Notes under the pieces: model-generated
The model's database searches: none
The model's input: the letters and a program-made list of their open reading frames with translations, nothing else
Told to the model about the DNA's origin: nothing
Source of the DNA: Anaerolineales bacterium
GTDB lineage: Bacteria > Chloroflexota > Anaerolineae > Anaerolineales > UBA6663
DNA: 54,650 nucleotides
Assembly (NCBI GenBank): GCA_020845955.1
Contig: JADLEU010000093.1
Span: forward strand, 1 to 54,650
Direction of reading: 5' to 3'
Shown here: piece after piece, positions 1-8,478 of the stretch
Layout: every line of letters starts with the position of its first letter
Numbering within the stretch: position 1 is the stretch's first letter
Position numbers and translations under genes: made by a program

Positions 1-1196
1 AGGGCGACCTCGGCCGCCTCGTCGCTCTCGGCCTGCAGCAGATCGTTCACCAGGCGCAGCTCGGGCGGAGCGGCGGCCTGCATCAGGGCGGCAATGGCGT
101 CGCTGATGCGGTTCAGGCGGGCTACCATGTCTGGCCGCTTGGCGCGCTCGGCGGCCTCTATGTTGACATTCAGCACCGCCAGGAACGTGTCGTCGACCTG
201 GGCCAGGTGTTCGCGCAGCGCCTGATCGAGATCGGGCGCCTCGAGCAGCGACCGCAGCAGGCTGCTTGCCTCGGCCATTTGCGCCTGCGCGGCCTTGTCG
301 ACCTCCTGGGTCATTTTGAGCAGCGTCTCGCGCGCGTGGGTCATCCGCTCCTTGTCCGGGCCGGAAGCCCGGTCGATGCGGCGGGTGATGGCCTCGAAGA
401 ACGCGTAGTCCATCGCCGGGCGCGCGAAGGTGACGTAGGCCAACAGCCGGTCGTCGTCGCCGGTCTGGCTCACCAGGTCCAGCAGCTTGTCGGGTGTCAG
501 CTTGTCGCCCAGCGCCTGCAGTTCCTTGGCGACCGTCTCGAGCGTCTCCTGGCGCGCCCGGACCTGTTGGCCCAGCGCCGAATGCTGCAGGATGGCGGCC
601 TGCAGGGCGGCCAGCTTTTGGGCGCCAGACTGGTTGCCCCCGGCCGCGTTGGCCTCGGCCGAGGCGCTCACCAACTGCAGCAGCAGCGTATCGATCTCGG
701 CGTCGTGCTGCCTGATCATCTCGGCCCACTGCGCCTCCGGCGCCGTCATCAGGTTCTGCAGCAGCTGGACCTTGGCGCGCTGTGCGTCGAGCATTTCCTT
801 GGTGACGCCCTCAGCCTCCAGCACGCGCTCCATCAGGCCCTGCAGCGTAAACGCCTGTTTGGGGCTGAGCAGGTAGCCCTTGCGCTTCTCCGGCGGCAGC
901 TTGTTGACGACCTCGTTCATCAGCTTGCCAATCAGCTTCTCCTGCTCCATCTGCGGCAAGCCCAATTCCATCGGCACAAAGCTCATCAGCAGCTCTTTGT
1001 CGGGATCGTGATAGAGGATCGGGCTGGCGACCTGGCCCTGGTAGTGGCAAGCCGGGCAGTCGATAAGATTGAAGTGGCCGCTCAGGAAGCGCTGCTTGGC
1101 GGAGGGATCCTGGCCCACATCGAAGAGCTGTTCGAGCGTCGTTGTGACCGGCATCCGGCAATTGGGGCAGGCGACCTGGGTTTTTACCGGCGGCAT
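1..1196 (-). CDS. CpXC domain protein, 3' end cut by window edge
   Basis: Read on the minus strand from ATG at 1194-1196, the frame stays open to base 1, so about 398 residues are visible and the C-terminus lies outside the window. The N-terminus carries two zinc-ribbon pairs, CPNC (residues 9-12) and CPAC near residue 48, in the arrangement of the CpXC family, which is common in Chloroflexota and has no known biochemical role. The rest is mainly alpha-helical, rich in Ala, Gln, Leu and Glu, and looks like long helices or coiled coil. A GAAAGG ribosome site sits about nine bases before the ATG. It lies 47 bases downstream of the histidine kinase gene on the same strand. The family call is from the cysteine pattern; the function is unknown. 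Confidence 0.75.
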   Translation of the reverse strand, partial: MPPVKTQVACPNCRMPVTTTLEQLFDVGQDPSAKQRFLSGHFNLIDCPACHYQGQVASPILYHDPDKELLMSFVPMELGLPQMEQEKLIGKLMNEVVNKLPPEKRKGYLLSPKQAFTLQGLMERVLEAEGVTKEMLDAQRAKVQLLQNLMTAPEAQWAEMIRQHDAEIDTLLLQLVSASAEANAAGGNQSGAQKLAALQAAILQHSALGQQVRARQETLETVAKELQALGDKLTPDKLLDLVSQTGDDDRLLAYVTFARPAMDYAFFEAITRRIDRASGPDKERMTHARETLLKMTQEVDKAAQAQMAEASSLLRSLLEAPDLDQALREHLAQVDDTFLAVLNVNIEAAERAKRPDMVARLNRISDAIAALMQAAAPPELRLVNDLLQAESDEAAEVA

Positions 1197-1243
1197 AACA
1201 CAGACCTTTCGTCTCGGCTAATAGCGCAAAGGGCAATGATACC

Positions 1244-2815
1244 TTAACTCCCGCGAGGCAGGTCGGCGGGGAGGGTAAAGAAAAACGTCGCGCCGCGCCC
1301 GGCCGGCGACTCGACCCAGATGCGGCCGCCGTGCGCCTCGACCACGGCCTTGGCCAAGAAGAGACCTAGGCCGGTGCCCTTGACGCGTTTGGTCTGTTCC
1401 GAGTCGGCGCGGTAGAAGCGCTCGAAGACGTGCGGCAGGTCGGGCGCGGCAATGCCGGGGCCCTGGTCCGAGACACTTATGGTGACCTGGCCGGGGCCGG
1501 CTGTGCCGTGCACCGTGATCTGGCCGCCGCTGGAGTACTTGATGGCGTTTGATACCAGGTTCGACAACACCTGTGTCAAGCGGGCTTCGTCGCCGATGAT
1601 GGGAGGAAAGTTGGGCGGAAAGTCGGCCGTCAACTGGTGCGCGCTGGTTTGGGTCCGGAACTTCTCGACCAGCCGTTCGGCCAGCTTGTCGAGGGCCACT
1701 TCGGCCATGTTCAACCGCAACGCGCCGGCTTGCAGGCGCGAGGCGTCGAGCAGGTTGTCGATAAGTGCCGCCAGCCGGTCGGCCTCTTCGTCGATGACGG
1801 CCAGGCTATCGCGCACGACCTCAGCATCCCAGCGCGCGTCTTCCCGCCGCAGCGTCTCGGCATAGCCCTTGATCAGCGAGACGGGCGTGCGCAGTTCGTG
1901 GCTGATGATCGAGATAAAGGTGCTCTTGAGCGCCTCGGCTTCGCGGAACTTGGTGATGTCGCGCACGTTGGCGATCATGTTCACCAGCCGGCCCTCGCGG
2001 TCAAACAGCGGGGCATAGGTGATGCCGGCCGGCAGGTAGCCGCCATCGCGCCGCAGCAGATCGCCCTCCACATACAGGGGCGCGGGGTCCTTCAGCAGCG
2101 GCCAGCCGCCGGCTTCGGCCTGAGCCAGGTCAGGGCCGGGCTGCCGCTGGGCCCACTGGATCACGTCGGCATGCGTGCGCCCTAAGGCCTCGCTGGCGTT
2201 CCAGCCTGTCATGCGGGCCAACGCCCGGTTGAAGCGCTCGATGTGATGGCCGGTATCCATGATGAGGATGCCGTCAGCCGAGCTGTCCAGGATCGCGTCC
2301 AGGCGGCGTTTTTCGGCCGCGGTCTGCTGATACAGCCGTGCGTTGTGGACGGCAATGGCGGCCTGGTTGGCGAACGACGCCAGCAGGTTGCGGTCATTGG
2401 CCGTAAAGGCCGTCGGATATCCGCGAAAGATGTAGATCAGCCCCACCACTTCGTCGCGCGCCACCATCGGGAGCGCCACCTCGTGTAGCAGGCCCAGGCT
2501 GGCAGTCTCGGTGGTGGCGCGCAGCCGCCGGTTGACCTCCGGCAGGGCGAAGCGCTTGGGATCGCCGTGCTCGGGGATGTCGGCTAGCAGCGGTTTGAAA
2601 TAGTCGAGAAACGGCTCGGGGATGCCGTAGTGAGCGCGGATCACCCAGCGGCCCTCGGCCTCGCGCAGCACGATCAGCCCGGCCTGGCCGGCCAGCAGCT
2701 CGGCTGTGGACTGCAAGATGCGCGTCAGCACCGTGGCCAGGTCGAGTTGCTCGGTGATGGCGCGAGAGATCTCCAGCAGATAGTCGCGCTGGCGAATGCG
2801 GAAGTCAGGCAGCAT
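1244..2815 (-). CDS. Soluble GAF-PAS sensor histidine kinase
   Basis: A 523-residue two-component sensor kinase that would autophosphorylate on His and pass phosphate to a response regulator not present in the window. Domains in order: GAF (about 20-165), PAS (about 170-290, linked by a short helix), HisKA with phospho-acceptor His306 in SHELRTP, and HATPase_c with an N-box around 415-430, G1 box DQGPGI (450-455) and G2 box GTGLGL (480-485). No membrane segment is visible, so it should sense a cytoplasmic cue. The start lies 12 bases after the aminotransferase stop, so the two genes are probably cotranscribed. All kinase motifs are intact. The signal is unknown. Confidence 0.93.
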   Translation of the reverse strand: MLPDFRIRQRDYLLEISRAITEQLDLATVLTRILQSTAELLAGQAGLIVLREAEGRWVIRAHYGIPEPFLDYFKPLLADIPEHGDPKRFALPEVNRRLRATTETASLGLLHEVALPMVARDEVVGLIYIFRGYPTAFTANDRNLLASFANQAAIAVHNARLYQQTAAEKRRLDAILDSSADGILIMDTGHHIERFNRALARMTGWNASEALGRTHADVIQWAQRQPGPDLAQAEAGGWPLLKDPAPLYVEGDLLRRDGGYLPAGITYAPLFDREGRLVNMIANVRDITKFREAEALKSTFISIISHELRTPVSLIKGYAETLRREDARWDAEVVRDSLAVIDEEADRLAALIDNLLDASRLQAGALRLNMAEVALDKLAERLVEKFRTQTSAHQLTADFPPNFPPIIGDEARLTQVLSNLVSNAIKYSSGGQITVHGTAGPGQVTISVSDQGPGIAAPDLPHVFERFYRADSEQTKRVKGTGLGLFLAKAVVEAHGGRIWVESPAGRGATFFFTLPADLPRGS

Positions 2816-2827
2816 GCCGGGCCCGGT

Positions 2828-4162
2828 CTACGCCAACTGCGCCTCTTGCTCGGCCTCGGTCAAGGCCTCTTCGAAGATCGCCAGGCCCTCGTCGATCTCG
2901 GCCGGGCTGATCGTCAGCGGCGGCGTCACCCGCACGGTGTTGCGGCCGCAGCCCAGCACCAGCAGCCCGCGCTCAAAGGCGTGGTGGATCACCTTCTCGC
3001 GCACGTGCGGCGCGCGCTCCTTGGTCTGCTTGTTCGTCACAAACTCCACGCCGATCATCAGGCCTTTGCCGCGCACCTGGCCGATGCTGGGATGCCGCGC
3101 CGCGATCTCCTCCAGGGCATCCAGGGTGTGCTGGCCGGTCTGGGCGGCGTTGGCGATCAGCCCCTCTTCTAGCAGCCGGATGGTCGCCAGGGCGGCCGCG
3201 CACGACAGCGGGTTGCCGCCGTAGGTGTTGCCGTGGGCGCCGGGTGGCCAGACCATCAGGCTCTTGCGCGCCACCATGGCGCCGAGGGGCATGCCCGAGG
3301 CAATGCCCTTGGCCATGCAGACGATGTCGGGCTCGGTGTGCCAGTGCTGGATGGCGAACATCTTGCCGGTGCGGCCCATACCCGCCTGCACCTCATCTAC
3401 AATCAGCAGGATGCCGTACTTGTCGCACAGTTTGCGCAGTCGCGGGAAAAAAGAATCGGGCGGCACGACGTAGCCGCCCTCGCCCTGGATCGGCTCGACC
3501 AGCACGGCCGCCACGTCCTCCGGCGGGCACTCGTAGGTAAAGATGACGTTCTCAATGTAATCGACGCAGGCGTCGCCGTAGTCGCCCTGGGTGGGGTCAA
3601 AGGCCAGCCGCGGCCGATAGGGGTTGGGGAAAGGCGCGTGCGTGACGCCCGGCATCGGGTGGAAACCCCGACGCTGCACCGCCTTCGACGCCGTGAAGGC
3701 CAGGGCGCCCATGGTGCGGCCGTGAAAGGCGCCATGAAAGCCGATGAAGCGGTGGCGGCCTGAATGATAGCGCGCCAACTTAATGGCCGCCTCCACCGCC
3801 TCGGAGCCCGAGTTGGCCATGAAACACTGCGCATCCTCTTTGAAGGGTGCGATCTGGTCGAGCTTCTCGCCGAGCTGGACCCACTTCTCGTGGTAGAAGT
3901 CCGACGAGATATGGATAAACTTCTCCGCCTGCTCCTGGATGGCCTTGACGACGGCCGGGTGGCTGTGGCCGGTGGAGCAGACCGCGATCCCGGCGGCAAA
4001 GTCCAGGAAGCGATTGCCGTCCACGTCCCAGACCTCGGCGCTGTGGCCGTGATCCATGACAAACGGGTATTCGCGCGGATAGGAGGGCGAAATAGTGGCC
4101 GCGTCGCGCTCCAGGATGGCGCGCGCTTTGGGCCCGGGGAGGTTGAGCTTCTTGCTGGTCAT
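2828..4162 (-). CDS. Class III PLP aminotransferase (GABA/acetylornithine aminotransferase family)
   Basis: A 444-residue fold-type I, class III aminotransferase. It would move the omega-amino group of a substrate such as 4-aminobutyrate or acetylornithine to 2-oxoglutarate using pyridoxal phosphate. Visible landmarks are the NSGSEAVEAA phosphate-binding loop near 117-126, the DEVQ motif (Asp256 pairs with the pyridine nitrogen) and the Schiff-base Lys285 in MAKGIASG. The length is normal. No arginine or GABA pathway genes flank it, so the exact substrate cannot be read from context. It is followed closely by the histidine kinase gene and preceded by a decayed ROK kinase. Family is certain; substrate is open. 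Confidence 0.92.
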   Translation of the reverse strand: MTSKKLNLPGPKARAILERDAATISPSYPREYPFVMDHGHSAEVWDVDGNRFLDFAAGIAVCSTGHSHPAVVKAIQEQAEKFIHISSDFYHEKWVQLGEKLDQIAPFKEDAQCFMANSGSEAVEAAIKLARYHSGRHRFIGFHGAFHGRTMGALAFTASKAVQRRGFHPMPGVTHAPFPNPYRPRLAFDPTQGDYGDACVDYIENVIFTYECPPEDVAAVLVEPIQGEGGYVVPPDSFFPRLRKLCDKYGILLIVDEVQAGMGRTGKMFAIQHWHTEPDIVCMAKGIASGMPLGAMVARKSLMVWPPGAHGNTYGGNPLSCAAALATIRLLEEGLIANAAQTGQHTLDALEEIAARHPSIGQVRGKGLMIGVEFVTNKQTKERAPHVREKVIHHAFERGLLVLGCGRNTVRVTPPLTISPAEIDEGLAIFEEALTEAEQEAQLA

Positions 4163-4528
4163 AAGTCTGTTGCACCTTCTGAACTGCTTAGCGGTCTGCC
4201 TGCCGGCACACGTCCGGCAGGCCGGCGGCCTCTAAACGGTGATCCCGACGGTTGCGCGCCGGCCAGGTGTCGCTCCGCATCCAGTGCCAGGGCCCCGGCG
4301 CCCATGAGCCCGGAGTCATCAGCCAGCGAGGCCGGCGCAATCGGGCAGAAAGCGCCAGTAGGCCTCGCACATGGCGGTCTCCAGGCGCTGTAGGATGACT
4401 TCGGCACTCTGCGCGGCCTGGGTGGGTGACTTGGTTTTGCGGGACGGAACCGGGTCTTGCCCAACAAAGCGGGCTGCGCGGACACTGGTGCCGCCAATGT
4501 CGACACCAATGTACTGAGGCGCCGCCAT
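4159..4528 (-). pseudogene. ROK-family sugar kinase remnant with internal deletion and frameshift
   Basis: The frame starting at 4528 begins with the ROK phosphate-binding signature (GVDIGGTSVRAARF) and continues for about 50 residues, then stops at 4319. A second minus-strand frame, overlapping the end of the first, reads PASLADDSGLMGAGALALD (roughly 4335-4268). That matches the extreme C-terminus of ROK kinases, where a Gly-rich 'Gly-Leu-Gly-Ala' helix is typical. A complete ROK kinase is about 300 residues. Here the two ends lie almost back to back, so about 200 or more codons are missing and the frame has shifted. I infer a former glucokinase or N-acetylglucosamine kinase gene destroyed by deletion. 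Confidence 0.7.
4199..4221. repeat. Perfect 8-bp inverted repeat in the ROK remnant
   Basis: CCTGCCGG at 4199-4206 and CCGGCAGG at 4214-4221 can form a hairpin with a 7-base loop, just upstream of the aminotransferase start on the minus strand. There is no T-run on either side, so it is not a standard intrinsic terminator. Confidence 0.4.
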
Positions 4529-4580
4529 GCGCCCAGTATATCATGGGCGGCTGACTATTCTCAAACCAGCGGGTCGCCGC

Positions 4581-4609
4581 TTGCCTTGTCATCGGTGTGC
4601 GACTAGAAT
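4581..4609 (+). promoter_or_regulatory. mutS promoter, probably leaderless
   Basis: TTGCCT (4581-4586), a 17-base spacer and TAGAAT (4604-4609). The -10 element ends nine bases before the mutS ATG, so transcription should start at or within a few bases of the start codon. No clear Shine-Dalgarno sequence is present. Confidence 0.55.
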
Positions 4610-4618
4610 GGATGAGCT

Positions 4619-7600
4619 ATGCCCGACGACGATCCGACTCCCATTCGCAAGCAATACCTTGACGTCAAGCGCCAGTATCCCGACACGATCGTCCTCTTCC
4701 GGCTGGGGGATTTCTACGAGACGTTCGACGCCGACGCCGACTTGGTGGCCCGCGAGCTTGACCTGGTGCTCACCCGCCGCAACATTGCCAAGGGCCGCTA
4801 CGTGCCCATGGCCGGCATCCCCCACCATGCGGCCGAAAACTACATCGCCCGCCTGATCGCCAAGGGCTATCACGTGGCCATTTGCGAACAAGTGAGCACC
4901 CAGGCCATCAACGGCCTGTTCCACCGCGAGGTGGTGCGCGTGGTGACACCGGGCACTGTCGTGGAGCCCGGCATGCTCGACGCCGCGCGCAACAATTACC
5001 TGGCTGCGCTGCTGCTGAGCGCGATCGGCGAGCGGGCGGCCCTGGCCCACGTCGACATCACCACCGGCGAGTTCGCCGTCGCCGCGCTGCCCGCCAACGA
5101 CGGTGGCGCGGCCGTGCGCCAGGAGTTGCTGCGTCTGCGCCCGGCCGAGCTGCTCGTAGCCGATGGGACGCCGCTGCCGCCGCTGGACGGCATCGCCTGC
5201 CCGCGCACACCGCTGGCCGCGTGGAAATTCGACCCGGCCCAGGCCCACACCCGGCTGCTGGAGCACTTTCAGGTCGCGTCGCTGGCCGGTTTTGGCCTCG
5301 AGCAGGCGCCGCTGCTGGTGGGCGCCTGCGGCGCCATCCTGCAGTATCTCCACGAAACTCAGCCCCCCGCGCTGAACCTGCTGACCAGCCTGAGCACCTA
5401 CACACTCGACGACTACATGGCGCTCGATACCGCCACGCGCCGCAACCTGGAACTGACGGAGACTCTGCGCAGCGGCCAGGTCAAGGGCTCTCTGCTGGGC
5501 GTCATCGACCACACCGTGACGGCCATGGGCGCGCGGCTGCTGCGGCAGTGGGTCAACCAGCCGCTGCTGGACCGCGGCCGCATCGAAGAGCGCCTGGATC
5601 GCGTGGCGGCCTTCCACGCCGATGGCCTGCTGCGCGCCGAGATGCGCACGGCCCTCAAGCCACTGGCCGATCTCGAGCGCATCACCAACCGCGTCGTCGG
5701 GGGCAGCGCGCACCCGCGCGACCTGGTTGCCATGCGCGCCACGCTGGCCGAGGCGCCGGAGATTGCCGCGCTGCTGCAGCGGGCCGCGCCCGCCTCGCCC
5801 GCGCTGTCGAGCCTGGCGGCCGGCCTCGACCCGTGCGCCCAGACCTTCGAGTTGCTGAACACGGCCCTGGCCGAAGAGCCGCCCGCCGTGCTTTCCAAGC
5901 CGGGCATCATCCGGCCCGGCTTCTCCGCCGAACTCGATGGCATTCTGGCCGCTTCGCGCCACGCCAAAGACTGGATCGTGGGACTGGAGGCAATGGAGCG
6001 CGAGCGGACGGGGCTGAAGACGCTCAAGGTGCGCTACAACAAGGTCTTCGGCTACTACATCGAGCTGAGCCGCGGGCAAAGCGACAACGCCCCGGAGAAC
6101 TACATTCGCAAGCAGACGCTAGTCAACGCCGAGCGCTACATCACGCCGGAGCTCAAGGAGTACGAGACCATCGTCACTAACGCCGACGAGCGCGTGCTGG
6201 AGATCGAGGCCCGCCTGTTCCGCGAGATGTGCGCGCAGATCGGCCAGGCGGCGCCGCGCCTGCTGGCCACCGCCCGCGCGCTGGCCCACCTGGACGTGTG
6301 CGCCAGCCTGGCCGAGGCGGCCAGCCGCGGCAACTATGCCCGCCCCGGTTTCGAGGCCGGCGGCGTCTTCGACGTGCGCGGCGGCCGCCACCCGGTGGTG
6401 GAGCAATTCCTGCCGGCCGGCGAGCGCTTCGTGCCCAACGACATCGTCTTCGAGCCCGGCGAGTGCGTGCGCATCATCACCGGGCCGAACATGAGCGGTA
6501 AGTGCGTCCGCGCCGATACGCTCGTCTTCTCTGACCGTGGCCTCGTGCCAGTGGCCTCCCTTCAGCCTGCCCTCATGCCGGCTGACACGTTCGCTCCGCT
6601 GACGGCGCATGTCAAAGGCATGGACGGCCTCGCCCAGGCAACGCACTTCTACTATGGTGGTTGTCAGCCCACCGTGCGCGTGAGAACGCGATTGGGTTAC
6701 GAGTTGGAGGGCACGCCTGAGCACCGGGTTTGGGTGCGCCACGCCGATGGCCGCGAGGGTTGGAAACCGCTCGCCAGGCTGAGCCTGGGCGACTGTGTCG
6801 CTATTGATCGCGAGCTGGAGGTTTGGGGGAGTGATACCCTGCTGCAGGCGCCGCGCGCGGCGAGCCTCACAGCCAGCCGCACGCGAAAGCTCTATCGGCT
6901 TCCGGCGGCGATGAGTGAGGACCTGGCCTATCTGATGGGCCTCCTGGTTGGGGGCGGCACTCTGCCTGATAGGAATTACCTGGCCCTCACAAGCGGCGAT
7001 GGATCGCTGGCCGCGGCCTTTGTTGAGGTCTGCCAGCGGCTCTTTGGCTACTCAGTGAAGCCTCGTCGTAAGGCGGGCCGCCTGGATTGCCGCATTGGCA
7101 GCGCGCAGATACGGCTTTTCTTGAAGGAACTGGGCCTGGAGCACATCACGGCCACGGGCAAACAGATTCCGGCCTCGGTTCTGGGCGCGCCGCGGCCCAT
7201 GGTCAGAGCCTTTCTTCAAGGCCTGTTCGACACGGATGGTGCCGTCGGCAAGAACGGCAATGTTTCGCTTTCCACGTCGTCGCCCGAACTCGCCCGCCAG
7301 GTGCAATGCCTGCTGCTCAACTTCGGCATTGTGTCGTTGCGGCAGGCGAAGCAGGGCGCGCGGTCGGCCAATCCCGCATTCCAGGTCTATCTCTGCGGCG
7401 CCGAAGCCAGCCGGTTCTACCAGCAGATTGGCTTCCGCCTGGCTCGCAAGCAGGGGCGCGGCGACCTGGTTTCTGCTCTGCGCATGCCCAACGCGGTCGG
7501 CATACCGTGCCTCGCGGCTGCGCTAGAACCGGTCGAGGCTCGGATCGTCGCCACGCCGGCCAAACCAGTCGCTTTGAAGTGCGACAAGGCCGTCGGTTCC

Positions 7601-8458
7601 AACGACTTCACGGTTACGCCCAGCGGCCGCCGCCGGTATTTCTACGAGCCCATCGTCCAGCTGGCGCGAGGTCAGGCGGAAGTGTACGACCTCTCCGTGG
7701 CTGGCCAGCACGCGTTTGTGGCGAACGGCTTTGTCAATCACAACTCGACCTATCTGCGCGAATCGGCCCTGATCGTCCTGCTAGCCCAGATGGGCAGCTT
7801 CGTGCCGGCCGAGTCGGCCCGCCTGAGCCTGGTAGACCGCATCTTTACCCGCATCGGCGCCCAGGATGAGATCCACGCCGGCCAGTCGACCTTCATGGTG
7901 GAGATGGTCGAGACAGCCAATATCCTGCACCACGCGACCCCGCGCAGCCTGCTGGTGCTGGACGAGATCGGCCGCGGCACCAGCACCTACGACGGGCTCT
8001 CGCTGGCATGGGCCATTGTCGAGCACGTCCACAATCACCCGCAGCTGCGCGCCAAGACGCTGTTTGCCACGCACTACCACGAGCTGACCGACCTGGCGGC
8101 GCTGCTGCCCGGGGTGCGCAACTACAACGTCGCCGTGGCCGAGGATGCCAACGCCGACCGCGTTATCTTCCTGCATCACATCGTGCCCGGCGGCGCCGAC
8201 CGCTCGTACGGCATCCATGTGGCCCAGTTGGCGGGTCTGCCGCGGCCCATCATCAATCGCGCCCAGGAAATAATGGCGCAGCTGCAGGCTACCAGCGGCC
8301 GGGCCGTCCACCTGGACGAGGCGCCGGCCCAGCAGATGGCCCTGTTCCCCGAAACGAGCCCCTTGCTCGACGAGCTGCGCGCGTTGGATGTGAACACCAC
8401 TACGCCGGTGGAGGCGTTGAATAAGCTGTTCGAGTGGAAGGCGCGGTTTGCGAAATAG
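4619..8458 (+). CDS. mutS: DNA mismatch repair protein MutS, intein-containing
   Basis: A 1279-residue precursor. Removing the intein (residues 629-1042) leaves an 865-residue MutS, the usual length. MutS recognises mismatches and starts repair through ATP-driven clamp formation. The N-terminal domain carries the mismatch-reading Phe-X-Glu (F32, E34 in DFYETF). The ATPase domain has Walker A GPNMSGK^ST, split by the intein between Lys628 and Ser1043, and Walker B LVLDEIGRGTSTYDG after the intein. The C-terminal helix-turn-helix region ends normally. The start is fixed by homology at KQYLDVKRQYPD and by the promoter only nine bases upstream. No mutL is in the window. Protein function depends on splicing, because the insertion destroys the P-loop. 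Confidence 0.97.
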   Translation: MPDDDPTPIRKQYLDVKRQYPDTIVLFRLGDFYETFDADADLVARELDLVLTRRNIAKGRYVPMAGIPHHAAENYIARLIAKGYHVAICEQVSTQAINGLFHREVVRVVTPGTVVEPGMLDAARNNYLAALLLSAIGERAALAHVDITTGEFAVAALPANDGGAAVRQELLRLRPAELLVADGTPLPPLDGIACPRTPLAAWKFDPAQAHTRLLEHFQVASLAGFGLEQAPLLVGACGAILQYLHETQPPALNLLTSLSTYTLDDYMALDTATRRNLELTETLRSGQVKGSLLGVIDHTVTAMGARLLRQWVNQPLLDRGRIEERLDRVAAFHADGLLRAEMRTALKPLADLERITNRVVGGSAHPRDLVAMRATLAEAPEIAALLQRAAPASPALSSLAAGLDPCAQTFELLNTALAEEPPAVLSKPGIIRPGFSAELDGILAASRHAKDWIVGLEAMERERTGLKTLKVRYNKVFGYYIELSRGQSDNAPENYIRKQTLVNAERYITPELKEYETIVTNADERVLEIEARLFREMCAQIGQAAPRLLATARALAHLDVCASLAEAASRGNYARPGFEAGGVFDVRGGRHPVVEQFLPAGERFVPNDIVFEPGECVRIITGPNMSGKCVRADTLVFSDRGLVPVASLQPALMPADTFAPLTAHVKGMDGLAQATHFYYGGCQPTVRVRTRLGYELEGTPEHRVWVRHADGREGWKPLARLSLGDCVAIDRELEVWGSDTLLQAPRAASLTASRTRKLYRLPAAMSEDLAYLMGLLVGGGTLPDRNYLALTSGDGSLAAAFVEVCQRLFGYSVKPRRKAGRLDCRIGSAQIRLFLKELGLEHITATGKQIPASVLGAPRPMVRAFLQGLFDTDGAVGKNGNVSLSTSSPELARQVQCLLLNFGIVSLRQAKQGARSANPAFQVYLCGAEASRFYQQIGFRLARKQGRGDLVSALRMPNAVGIPCLAAALEPVEARIVATPAKPVALKCDKAVGSNDFTVTPSGRRRYFYEPIVQLARGQAEVYDLSVAGQHAFVANGFVNHNSTYLRESALIVLLAQMGSFVPAESARLSLVDRIFTRIGAQDEIHAGQSTFMVEMVETANILHHATPRSLLVLDEIGRGTSTYDGLSLAWAIVEHVHNHPQLRAKTLFATHYHELTDLAALLPGVRNYNVAVAEDANADRVIFLHHIVPGGADRSYGIHVAQLAGLPRPIINRAQEIMAQLQATSGRAVHLDEAPAQQMALFPETSPLLDELRALDVNTTTPVEALNKLFEWKARFAK
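6503..7744 (+). mobile_element. In-frame LAGLIDADG intein in the MutS P-loop
   Basis: A 414-residue class 1 intein. It begins with Cys629 (block A), has TPEH (Thr699 and His702, block B), and ends with VANGFVNHN (block G, His1041-Asn1042) followed by extein Ser1043. All residues needed for splicing are present. Between the splicing blocks lies a LAGLIDADG homing endonuclease with two motifs: LMGLLVGGGTL (772-782) and LQGLFDTDGAV (866-876). In the first the usual Asp of Gly-Asp-Gly is Gly779 (GGC at 6953-6955), while Asp873 in the second is kept. I infer an active splicing element with a probably inactive endonuclease. Its DNA looks slightly less GC-biased than the surrounding mutS. Confidence 0.95.
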
Positions 8459-8461
8459 GGG

Positions 8462-8478
8462 CGGGCTTATGCCCGTTT
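8462..8478 (+). terminator. Short hairpin after mutS
   Basis: CGGGC (8462-8466), loop TTAT, GCCCG (8471-8475), then TTT. This is a weak terminator-like hairpin for mutS and overlaps the 3' end of the convergent gene. Confidence 0.35.

Noticed and set aside
207-1247. 346-residue plus-strand frame
   Set aside because: Antisense to the CpXC protein, whose frame has clear zinc-ribbon motifs.
4589-6079. 496-residue minus-strand frame over mutS
   Set aside because: Antisense shadow of a fully recognised MutS N-terminus; composition is Gln/Gly/Arg-rich noise.
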